Shown here in pieces: positions 57,020-64,000 of a DNA stretch of 64,000 nucleotides (its first letter is position 1; every line of letters begins with the position of its first letter). Position numbers and translations under genes: made by a program. The DNA is from Streptomyces toxytricini (GTDB taxonomy: Bacteria; Actinomycetota; Actinomycetes; Streptomycetales; Streptomycetaceae). The notes beneath the pieces were generated by a model. It had not been told where the DNA came from, did not search any database, and saw nothing but the letters and a program-made list of their open reading frames with translations. Where the stretch lies: assembly GCF_014649915.1 (NCBI RefSeq), contig NZ_BMTY01000012.1, positions 68,671 through 132,670 on the forward strand, given 5' to 3'.

Positions 57020-57817
57020 CTACCCCGTCGGGTTGCTGCCCTGGCCCGATCCCTTGCCGGTCGGCGCCGGAGCCGGGCTGCCGCCGCCGCCGGGCTCCTT
57101 GGTCGTCGGCAGCTGGGAGCCGTAGTCGAGGGTCTGGTCCGCCGGCGGCGGGTCCAGCTGCACCGGCTGCCCCCAGTCGCTCAGGTCGACGGTGCCCGCT
57201 CCCCCGGCGCGCTCCATCCGCAGCGGGTACGGGGTGCCCTCCAGGGAGACCGCCAGCTTGCCGCCCTTGCCCTTGTCGGCGGTGACCTGCACGGCGCGGG
57301 TCGGGCCGACCTTGGTGTAGTCGCCCTTGGCGAGCTTGCCGTCGAGGCCGAGGAGGCCGTCGAGCAGGACGTGCATGTCGGTGAAGCCGCGGAACTGCTT
57401 GTAGGTGGGGTCGCTCTCGGGGACCTTCACGTACTTGTCGCCGAGCTTCCCGGCCGCCTCGGAGGTCCCCCAGAAGGCGGCGCTCGCCTTGAGGTAGAGC
57501 TGGTCGCCGACGCGCAGCAGCTGGAAGGTGTCCTCCTTGGACTTCACCTCGCCGGAGCCGCCCTCCTTGCCGAGGCGCATGTCGAGGGTGAAGGTTTTTC
57601 CGCTGCTGACGAGGGTGCCCGACAGGTGCACGGAGGAGGCGGCGCCGGCGGCGGCCTTCGCCTTGCCCTCGATCTGGCCCGCGGAGAGCTTGCCGACGCC
57701 GTTGGTGCCTTCGTCGGGGTCCGCGCCGCAGCCCGTCCCGGCAACGGCGAGGCCCGCGAAGACGACACCGGCGACGGCGGCGCGGCGCAGCCGTGCGGCG
57801 GGGGAATGGGCGGTCAC
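57020..57817 (-). CDS. LppX/LprAFG-like lipoprotein
   Basis: 265 residues. A signal peptide ends in a near-lipobox VAGTGC (Cys near residue 30). The mature domain has repeated beta strands (SSVHLSGTLVSSGKTFTLD) and resembles actinobacterial lipid-carrier lipoproteins. A Pro/Gly/Thr-rich C-terminus follows. GTG 57817 has GAGAGG about eight bases upstream. It probably carries a hydrophobic ligand at the cell surface; this is by family only. Confidence 0.85.
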   Translation of the reverse strand: MTAHSPAARLRRAAVAGVVFAGLAVAGTGCGADPDEGTNGVGKLSAGQIEGKAKAAAGAASSVHLSGTLVSSGKTFTLDMRLGKEGGSGEVKSKEDTFQLLRVGDQLYLKASAAFWGTSEAAGKLGDKYVKVPESDPTYKQFRGFTDMHVLLDGLLGLDGKLAKGDYTKVGPTRAVQVTADKGKGGKLAVSLEGTPYPLRMERAGGAGTVDLSDWGQPVQLDPPPADQTLDYGSQLPTTKEPGGGGSPAPAPTGKGSGQGSNPTG

Positions 57818-58023
57818 GGGCGGGTGCCTCTCGTCGTGCTTCGCTGGGCAGCAGGCAGCGTACCCGCCCGTAGGCCGGCGCTCGGAGGGTGCCCGTGGTC
57901 GGCGGGCGGGCGGCCGGCGGCGCACCCCGGGCGGACGGCCCCACCAGGACGGCCGTGCACCCCACGGGCTAGCCTGAGGGGCGGCAGGCAGGACCGTGGA
58001 TCGACGCTCTAGGAGGCGCTGGA

Positions 58024-59295
58024 ATGGCCGGAGGCGCCCCGCGGATCTTCGTCTCGCATCTGTCGGGTGTGCCCGTCTTCGATCCCAACGGCGACCAGGT
58101 GGGCCGGGTCCGCGACCTCGTGGCGATGCTGCGCGTCGGCGGGCGGCCGCCGCGGCTGCTGGGGCTGGTGGTCGAGGTGGTCAGCCGGCGCCGGATCTTC
58201 CTGCCGATGACGCGGGTGACGGGCGTGGAGTCCGGCCAGGTCATCACCACCGGCGTGGTGAACATGCGGCGGTTCGAGCAGCGGCCGACGGAGCGGCTGG
58301 TCCTCGGCGAGCTCCTGGACCGGCGGGTGCGGCTGACCGCGACCGGCGAGGAGGCGACCGTCCTGGACGTGGCCATCCAGCAGCTGCCGGCCCGCCGCGA
58401 CTGGGAGATCGACAAGATCTTCGTACGCAAGGGCAAGGGGGGCGCGCTGCGCCGCCGCGGCGAGACGCTGACCGTGGAGTGGTCGGCGGTGACCGGCTTC
58501 TCCCTGGAGGAGGAGGGGCAGGGCGCCGAGAACCTGGTCGCCACCTTCGAGCAGATGCGCCCGGCGGACGTGGCGAACGTCCTGCACCACCTGACGCCGA
58601 AGCGGCGCGCCGAGGTGGCGAGCGCCCTCGACGACGACCGGCTCGCGGACGTCCTGGAGGAGCTGCCCGAGGACGAGCAGGTCGAGATCCTCGGCAAGCT
58701 GAAGGAGGAGCGCGCCGCCGACGTCCTGGAGGCGATGGACCCGGACGACGCCGCCGACCTGCTGTCCGAGCTGCCCGAGGACGACAAGGAGCGGCTGCTG
58801 ACGCTGATGCAGCCCGACGACGCCGCGGACATGCGCCGGCTGCTGTCGTACGAGGAGAACACGGCCGGCGGCCTGATGACGACGGAGCCGATCGTGCTCC
58901 GGCCGGACGCGACGGTCGCGGACGCCCTGGCCCGGGTCCGGCAGGCCGACCTGTCGCCGGCGCTGGCCGCGCAGGTGTACGTGTGCCGGCCGCCGGACGA
59001 GACGCCGACGGGCAAGTACCTCGGCACGGTGCACTTCCAGCGGCTGCTGCGCGATCCGCCGTTCACGCTGGTCAGCTCGATCGTCGACACGGACCTCCCG
59101 CCGCTGCGGCCGGACGCCTCGCTGCCGGCCGTGACGAGCTACCTGGCCGCGTACAACATGGTCGCCGTGCCCGTCGTCGACGAGGGCGGCGCGTTGCTCG
59201 GCGCGGTGACGGTGGACGACGTGCTGGACCACCTGCTGCCGGACGACTGGCGGGAGACGGACCTCCACTCCGAGGAGGTCTCCGGTGGGCGGTGA
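58024..59295 (+). CDS. MgtE-N/CBS regulatory protein without the channel domain
   Basis: 423 residues. A PRC-barrel-like N-terminus (1-160) precedes an MgtE N-terminal superhelix with repeated PxDxADLLxELPEDD units (about 180-275). A CBS-domain pair (about 285-410) includes TAGGLMTTEPIVL and VDEGGALLGAVTVDDVLDHLLP. The five-helix MgtE magnesium channel is missing, so it cannot transport by itself. ATG 58024. It overlaps the DUF1003 gene by 11 bases and may act as a Mg2+ sensor partner. Confidence 0.9.
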   Translation: MAGGAPRIFVSHLSGVPVFDPNGDQVGRVRDLVAMLRVGGRPPRLLGLVVEVVSRRRIFLPMTRVTGVESGQVITTGVVNMRRFEQRPTERLVLGELLDRRVRLTATGEEATVLDVAIQQLPARRDWEIDKIFVRKGKGGALRRRGETLTVEWSAVTGFSLEEEGQGAENLVATFEQMRPADVANVLHHLTPKRRAEVASALDDDRLADVLEELPEDEQVEILGKLKEERAADVLEAMDPDDAADLLSELPEDDKERLLTLMQPDDAADMRRLLSYEENTAGGLMTTEPIVLRPDATVADALARVRQADLSPALAAQVYVCRPPDETPTGKYLGTVHFQRLLRDPPFTLVSSIVDTDLPPLRPDASLPAVTSYLAAYNMVAVPVVDEGGALLGAVTVDDVLDHLLPDDWRETDLHSEEVSGGR

Positions 59296-59974
59296 GCGGC
59301 GGGGCGACCCGGCGCGCGAGCGGCGCCGCGAGCAGCTGCGGGTGCGGCGCGAGCTGGCCCGGGAGCACGCGCGGGAGGACGCGCGGGAGCACGGGCTGAG
59401 CGGCCGGGAGGAGGAGGCCTCCGAGCGGCTGCGGTCGCGGGCCGCCGCGACGGGGTCGAGCGCGCTGACCCGGTCGGCGCGCGTACGGCTGGACCAGCCG
59501 CGGGCGGACCGGCGGCGGCTGCTGCCGGTGTACGACCCGGAGGCCTTCGGCCGGCTGTCGGAGAAGGTGGCGCGCTTCCTCGGCACGGGCCGGTTCATCG
59601 TCTGGATGACGCTGGTCATCGTGGTGTGGGTGCTGTGGAACGTGTTCGCGCCGTCGCACCTGCGCTGGGACGAGTACCCCTTCATCTTCCTGACGCTGAT
59701 GCTGTCGCTGCAGGCCTCGTACGCGGCCCCGCTGATCCTCCTCGCGCAGAACCGGCAGGACGACCGCGACCGCGTCAACCTGGAGCAGGACCGCAAGCAG
59801 AACGAGCGGTCCATCGCCGACACCGAGTACCTGACGCGGGAGATCGCGGCGCTGCGGATGGGCCTGGGCGAGGTCGCGACGCGCGACTGGATCCGCTCGG
59901 AGTTCCAGGACCTGATCAAGGAGATGGACGAGCGGCGGATGTTCCCGCAGGAGAGTGACGAAGGCGACCGTTAG
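59285..59974 (+). CDS. DUF1003 membrane protein
   Basis: 229 residues. A highly charged N-terminus rich in Arg/Glu (residues 1-75) precedes two membrane helices (about 103-120 and 136-158) with the DUF1003 signature FLTLMLSLQASYAAPLILLAQNRQ. A charged cytoplasmic coiled tail follows. GTG 59285 overlaps the upstream stop region; coupled translation is likely. Function unknown. Its partner is the MgtE-regulatory protein. Confidence 0.9.
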   Translation: MGGERRGDPARERRREQLRVRRELAREHAREDAREHGLSGREEEASERLRSRAAATGSSALTRSARVRLDQPRADRRRLLPVYDPEAFGRLSEKVARFLGTGRFIVWMTLVIVVWVLWNVFAPSHLRWDEYPFIFLTLMLSLQASYAAPLILLAQNRQDDRDRVNLEQDRKQNERSIADTEYLTREIAALRMGLGEVATRDWIRSEFQDLIKEMDERRMFPQESDEGDR

Positions 59975-60016
59975 CGGCCTTTCCGGAGGCACGCTACCGA
60001 GCCGTACCATCGACGC

Positions 60017-61177
60017 ATGGCTACCGACACAAGCTCCGCCGCCGTGCCCGAGCAGGACGCGATCCTGGACGCGCTGGCGACGGTGAACGACCCCGAGATC
60101 CACCGGCCGATCACCGAGCTCGGCATGGTCAAATCGGTGGAGATCGGCGACGGCGGCGCGGTCGCGGTCACGGTCTACCTGACGGTGTCGGGCTGCCCCA
60201 TGCGCGAGACGATCACCAAGAACGTCTCGGACGCGGTCGCGAAGGTCCCCGGCGTCACCTCGGTGGAGGTGACGCTGGACGTGATGAGCGACGAGCAGCG
60301 CAAGGAGCTGGCGGCCACGCTGCGCGGCGGCACCGCCGAGCGCGAGGTCCCGTTCGCCAAGCCGGGCTCGCTGACCCGCGTGTACGCGGTCGCGTCCGGC
60401 AAGGGCGGTGTCGGCAAGTCGTCGGTGACGGTGAACCTGGCCGCGGCGATGGCGGCGGACGGCCTGAAGGTCGGTGTCGTCGACGCCGACATCTACGGCC
60501 ACAGCGTGCCCCGCATGCTCGGCGTCGACGGGAAGCCCACCCAGGTCGAGAACATGATCATGCCGCCGTCGGCGAACGGCGTGAAGGTCATCTCCATCGG
60601 CATGTTCACCCCGGGCAACGCGCCGGTCGTCTGGCGCGGCCCGATGCTGCACCGCGCGCTCCAGCAGTTCCTCGCGGACGTCTTCTGGGGCGACCTGGAC
60701 GTGCTGCTGCTGGACCTGCCGCCGGGCACCGGCGACATCGCGATCTCGGTGGCGCAGCTCGTGCCGAACGCCGAGATCCTCGTCGTGACGACGCCGCAGC
60801 AGGCCGCGGCGGAGGTCGCCGAGCGGGCCGGCTCGATCGCCGTCCAGACCCACCAGAAGATCGTCGGCGTGGTGGAGAACATGTCCGGGCTGCCCTGCCC
60901 GCACTGCGACGAGATGGTCGACGTGTTCGGCACCGGCGGCGGCCAGAAGGTCGCCGACGGCCTGACGAAGACGGTCGGCGCGACCGTGCCGGTCCTCGGC
61001 TCCATCCCGATCGACGTCCGGCTGCGGGAGGGCGGCGACGAGGGCAGGCCCGTCGTCCTGTCCGACCCGGACTCCCCGGCGGGTGCGGCGCTGCGCACGA
61101 TCGCGGGCAAGCTGGGCGGCCGGGCGCGCGGCCTGGCCGGCATGTCGCTGGGGATCACCCCGCGCAACAAGTTCTGA
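60017..61177 (+). CDS. apbC: Mrp/NBP35-family Fe-S carrier ATPase
   Basis: 386 residues. An N-terminal MIP18/DUF59 domain (about 10-90) precedes a deviant-Walker ParA-like ATPase with GKGGVGKSS near residue 130. The Fe-S-binding CPHC lies in GLPCPHCDEMVDVFG near residue 295. It carries and transfers iron-sulfur clusters to apo-proteins. ATG 60017, 42 bases after the DUF1003 stop, possibly in one transcript. Confidence 0.95.
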   Translation: MATDTSSAAVPEQDAILDALATVNDPEIHRPITELGMVKSVEIGDGGAVAVTVYLTVSGCPMRETITKNVSDAVAKVPGVTSVEVTLDVMSDEQRKELAATLRGGTAEREVPFAKPGSLTRVYAVASGKGGVGKSSVTVNLAAAMAADGLKVGVVDADIYGHSVPRMLGVDGKPTQVENMIMPPSANGVKVISIGMFTPGNAPVVWRGPMLHRALQQFLADVFWGDLDVLLLDLPPGTGDIAISVAQLVPNAEILVVTTPQQAAAEVAERAGSIAVQTHQKIVGVVENMSGLPCPHCDEMVDVFGTGGGQKVADGLTKTVGATVPVLGSIPIDVRLREGGDEGRPVVLSDPDSPAGAALRTIAGKLGGRARGLAGMSLGITPRNKF

Positions 61178-61188
61178 CGGGTTCGGAC

Positions 61189-61219
61189 GGAGGGGCACCG
61201 CCTGCCGCGGTGCCCCTCC
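61189..61219. terminator. Terminator after the Mrp gene
   Basis: A 13-bp perfect stem GGAGGGGCACCGC / GCGGTGCCCCTCC with a CTGCC loop, between convergent genes. Confidence 0.82.
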
Positions 61220-61237
61220 GGCGTGTCCGGGGTGCGG

Positions 61238-62005
61238 CTACTCGTAGGCGGTGAGGTCGCCGATGACGGCGAAGCCGATCCCGTAGGCGCTCATGCCGCG
61301 GCCGTACGCGCCGAGGTGGACCCCCGCGGGGGTGGTGCCGGCGAGGACCCAGCCGAACTCGGACTCGCGGTAGTGGAAGGGGGTCGGCTCGCCGTCGACG
61401 GGCAGCGACAGCGTCGACCAGTCCGGGCCGTCGAGGTGGTCGGCGAGCTCCCAGGCCGCCTCGGTCTGCTGCTCCAGCCAGTCGTCTCGCAGGGTGTGGT
61501 CCATCTGGCCGGGCCAGCTGTAGGCCAGCAGGCCGGAGCCGGCGAGCCAGGCGGCGGAGGACACGGAGGTGGCCTCCAGGATTCCGGTGCCGTCGCCGCT
61601 GCGGCGCAGCGGGTTCGCCGCGACGGTCACGACGACCGCGAAGCGCTCCTTCTCGCCTGTGGCGAGCTCGCCGCGGACGGACGGTTCGTCGCCGTGGCCG
61701 GTGGAGCCGTGCTCGACGGTGCCGTCGGCGCCGGTGCCGACCTGCATCAGCCAGCGGTGCCCGGTGAAGGCGCCGTCCAGCCCGTACCAGGGGAATCCGG
61801 CGCGGCGGAAGCCGTCGGCGGTGCGGCGGGCGGCCGGGACGGGGGCGGCCGCGGTCTCCTCGTGGGGCGGGGCGGCGGTGTGCGGGACGGCCGCGGCCGG
61901 GGCGGCGGGTGTGGCCGGCGGGGCGGTCGCGGCGGGTGCGGCGGCGGGTGCTTCGGGTGCTTCGGCGGGCTGTGCGCCGACCCGGCTACTGCTCGTCGTC
62001 TCCAT
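61238..62005 (-). CDS. Conserved hypothetical protein with Ala/Pro-rich N-terminus
   Basis: 255 residues. The first 58 are nearly all Ala, Pro, Glu and Thr. The rest is a compact alpha/beta domain with conserved WPGQMDHTLRDDWLEQQ and a FGWVLAGTT segment. No motif recognised. ATG 62005. It lies between Mrp (convergent) and tatB (same strand), with a gap of 113 bases from tatB. Confidence 0.75.
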   Translation of the reverse strand: METTSSSRVGAQPAEAPEAPAAAPAATAPPATPAAPAAAVPHTAAPPHEETAAAPVPAARRTADGFRRAGFPWYGLDGAFTGHRWLMQVGTGADGTVEHGSTGHGDEPSVRGELATGEKERFAVVVTVAANPLRRSGDGTGILEATSVSSAAWLAGSGLLAYSWPGQMDHTLRDDWLEQQTEAAWELADHLDGPDWSTLSLPVDGEPTPFHYRESEFGWVLAGTTPAGVHLGAYGRGMSAYGIGFAVIGDLTAYE

Positions 62006-62118
62006 CGATGGGGCCTCTCGTTCCGTGGGGTCCGGAACGGCCCGCCCCCCTCGGGCGTCCTGGGTCCGGACTCATGGAGGATAGCCACCGGACCCCGGAT
62101 CGCCGGGCAGGACGGGGC

Positions 62119-62544
62119 TCAGGTGGCGTCGGCGTCGAACGGGGTGCGCTGCTCGGAGGACGGGGCGGCGGGCTTCTTCACCAGGTCCGGGCCGGGGCCG
62201 GCGGGGGCCGGCGCGGGCTCGGGGTCGCGGCCGTTGACGGCGTCGGTGACGTCGTTCAGCTCCTGGCGGAGGTCGAAGCTGCTGCGGATGTCGCGGAGGT
62301 CCTCGTTGGTGGAGAGCTGCTTGCGGATGAACGTCTTGGGGTTGAGGTCCTCGAACTCGAAGTCCTTGAAGTCCGGTCCGAGCTCGGAGCGGATGTCCTG
62401 CTTCGCGCTGTCGGAGAAGGCGCGGATCTTGCGGACGAAGCCGGCGACGTCCTGGACGACCTTCGGCAGTTTGTCCGGTCCGAAGACGAGGATGGCGAGG
62501 ACCACGATGGTGACCAGCTCGAGTGCGCCTATGTCGTTGAACAC
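62119..62544 (-). CDS. tatB: Sec-independent (Tat) translocase subunit TatB
   Basis: 141 residues. The N-terminal anchor IGALELVTIVVLAILVFGPDKLPK is followed by an amphipathic helix and a Pro/Ala-rich tail. The E-L-...-F-G-P pattern is diagnostic of TatA/B. It forms the Tat export receptor with TatC and TatA, which are not in this window. GTG 62544. The adjacent upstream HtrA-like protease gene is on the same strand. Confidence 0.92.
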   Translation of the reverse strand: MFNDIGALELVTIVVLAILVFGPDKLPKVVQDVAGFVRKIRAFSDSAKQDIRSELGPDFKDFEFEDLNPKTFIRKQLSTNEDLRDIRSSFDLRQELNDVTDAVNGRDPEPAPAPAGPGPDLVKKPAAPSSEQRTPFDADAT

Positions 62545-62648
62545 CTTGCCGCTCCTCGGCTCTCTCCTCGTCGGGCCACGACAACGGTACCCGGCCGGGC
62601 GCCCGGGGCCCTACATCGGTACTCCATCATCCCCGGTTCGGCAGGGGG

Positions 62649-64000
62649 TCACGGCCCTTCCGCGGAACCGAGCACGAGCCGGACGGTCTGCTCGCGGCCG
62701 TCCCGCAGGAGGGTGAGGCGGAGCGGGTCGCCGGGGCGGCGGGCGCGGACCTTGACGATGAGCTCGTCCCCGCCGTGGACGCGCACGCCGTCGACCTCGG
62801 TGATCACGTCGCCGGGTCGGACGCCGGCCCGGGCGGCGGGCCCGCCGGGGGTGACGGCGGGCTTGCCGCCCTCGCCTTGGGCGCCGACGCGGGCACCGGC
62901 GCCGGTGTACTGCATGTCGAGGGTGACGCCGATGACGGGGTGGGTGGCGCGGCCGGTGCGGATGAGCTCCTCGGCGACGCGCTTGCCCTGGTTGACGGGG
63001 ATGGCGAAGCCGAGGCCGATGCTGCCGCTCTGCCGGTCCGAGCCGGTCTTCTCGGCTCCGCGTATGGCGCTGTTGATGCCGATGACGCGGGCCTGCGCGT
63101 CGAGGAGCGGGCCGCCCGAGTTGCCGGGGTTGATGGGCGCGTCGGTCTGGAGGGCGTCCACGTAGCTGATGTCGCTGCCGTCCTTGTCGCCGCCCGCGGT
63201 GATGGGCCGGCCGGTGGCGCTGATGATGCCGGCGGTGACGCTGTTCGACAGGTCGAAGGGGGCGCCGATGGCGACGACGGGGTCGCCGACCCGGACGCCG
63301 TCGGAGTTGCCGAGGGCCAGCGGCTTCAGCCCGCGGACGCCGGTGACGCGGACGACGGCGAGGTCGTAGCCGCTGTCGCGGCCGACGACGGAGGCGGTGG
63401 TGCTCTCGCCGGTGCTGAAGGTGACGGTGACGTCCTTGGCGCCGGCCACGACGTGGTGGTTGGTGAGGATGTGGCCCTGGCCGTCGAGGACGAACCCGGT
63501 GCCGGTGCCGCCGGAACCGCTGCCGCCGCCGCTGCCGCGGACGTGGAGGGTGACGACGCCGGGCAGCGCGGCCGCGGCGATGCCGGCGACGCTGTCGGGG
63601 GCCCGGTCTTTGTTGTCGGCCGCGGCCTGCGGGAGTTCGAGGCGGGTGCTGCTGCGCCGCTCGGCGAGCACCCCGAGCCAGCCGCCGATGCCGCCGGCGA
63701 GCAGGGCGATCCCGAGCCCCAGCGCAACGGCATGCCGCAGCCGCACGACCGTCCCCCGAACCGCCGCCCCCTGATCGGGCACGCCGAACACCCCCACCTG
63801 CCAGGGGTCGTACGCACCCCGCCCGGCCGCCGGGCCGGTCTCGTCCCCAGCCGCGACCGGCCCGGATCCGTCTGCGGGGGACGGTCCCGCCTGAGCGGGG
63901 ATCACCGCCGGTCCGGGTTCGACGGGCGGCGCCTCCGGGGCTTCGTCCGGCGCCGCAGCCGGGGCCTCCGGCTGGACCGGCCGGGCGTCGGCGGGACGTT
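62649..64000 (-). CDS. HtrA/DegP-like S1C serine protease, 5' end outside window
   Basis: The frame is open to the window edge, so the N-terminus is missing. The visible 450 residues have a Pro/Ala/Glu-rich cytoplasmic part, one membrane segment (HAVALGLGIALLAGGIGGWLG), then a trypsin-like domain with His in TNHHVVAG, Asp in GYDLAVVRV and Ser in INPGNSGGPLL. A PDZ domain (GVRPGDVITEVDGVRVHGG) ends it. It degrades or folds misfolded envelope proteins. It lies upstream of tatB, 104 bases apart. Confidence 0.9.
   Translation of the reverse strand, partial: RPADARPVQPEAPAAAPDEAPEAPPVEPGPAVIPAQAGPSPADGSGPVAAGDETGPAAGRGAYDPWQVGVFGVPDQGAAVRGTVVRLRHAVALGLGIALLAGGIGGWLGVLAERRSSTRLELPQAAADNKDRAPDSVAGIAAAALPGVVTLHVRGSGGGSGSGGTGTGFVLDGQGHILTNHHVVAGAKDVTVTFSTGESTTASVVGRDSGYDLAVVRVTGVRGLKPLALGNSDGVRVGDPVVAIGAPFDLSNSVTAGIISATGRPITAGGDKDGSDISYVDALQTDAPINPGNSGGPLLDAQARVIGINSAIRGAEKTGSDRQSGSIGLGFAIPVNQGKRVAEELIRTGRATHPVIGVTLDMQYTGAGARVGAQGEGGKPAVTPGGPAARAGVRPGDVITEVDGVRVHGGDELIVKVRARRPGDPLRLTLLRDGREQTVRLVLGSAEGP

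Overview
The window is a GC-rich, densely packed piece of actinobacterial chromosome with frequent GTG starts. Its gene set (wblC-type WhiB regulator, adnAB-like helicase-nuclease pair, mycoredoxin, MoeZ, TerD/AIM24 proteins, DUF3152, Mrp, TatB, HtrA) points to Streptomyces. From memory, the order resembles the conserved core of streptomycete chromosomes; no database was consulted. I see no rRNA, convincing tRNA, CRISPR array, prophage or insertion sequence. Most genes are housekeeping or conserved genes of unknown function.

Layout. 1-9.2 kb: UPF0182 membrane protein, PPA1309 protein, PDZ/Lon-like protease, MoaE, an NAD-dependent sugar/epimerase-type SDR, a DUF2342-like protein and a Nudix hydrolase. 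9.2-12.5 kb: a three-gene operon of AIM24 proteins headed by a TerD-AIM24 fusion. 12.6-16.2 kb: YgjP-like metallopeptidase, an RRE/ThiF-like adenylyltransferase, an ABC1/UbiB kinase and a zinc-ribbon protein. 16.3-17.7 kb: the wblC locus with a long leader (WhiB7-type promoter, 111-codon leader ORF, attenuator hairpin). 17.7-32.2 kb: DNA repair and redox block with UvrD2, mycoredoxin, NudC, an M20 dipeptidase, AdnB, AdnA, a 99-bp tandem-repeat array and an alkyltransferase-like protein.

32.3-38.0 kb: LPG-synthase-type membrane protein with a kinase-like domain, secreted TAP-like hydrolase lipoprotein, MoeZ. 38.0-42.5 kb: a four-gene operon of PelF-like glycosyltransferase, membrane protein, sugar epimerase and spherulin-4-like hydrolase, which could make or remodel a Pel-like polysaccharide. 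42.7-48.1 kb: DUF3152 protease-like protein, alpha/beta hydrolase, TetR regulator, DUF3107 and ferritin-like proteins. 48.5-54.9 kb: DEAD-box helicase with a probable CTG start, alpha/beta hydrolase, a conserved 50-residue protein, and an operon of SUFU-domain, DUF6758, PHP and MarC proteins. 55.3-64.0 kb: CorA, a hypothetical protein, a lipoprotein, an MgtE-regulatory-domain protein with DUF1003, Mrp, a hypothetical protein, TatB, and an HtrA-like protease cut by the window edge.

Regulatory threads. Three promoters match the thiol-stress sigma-R pattern GGAAT-N18-GTT exactly: upstream of mycoredoxin, moeZ and the 50-residue protein. The wblC leader has the parts expected for translation-coupled attenuation. 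Many convergent or operon ends carry strong GC-rich hairpins, listed as terminators.
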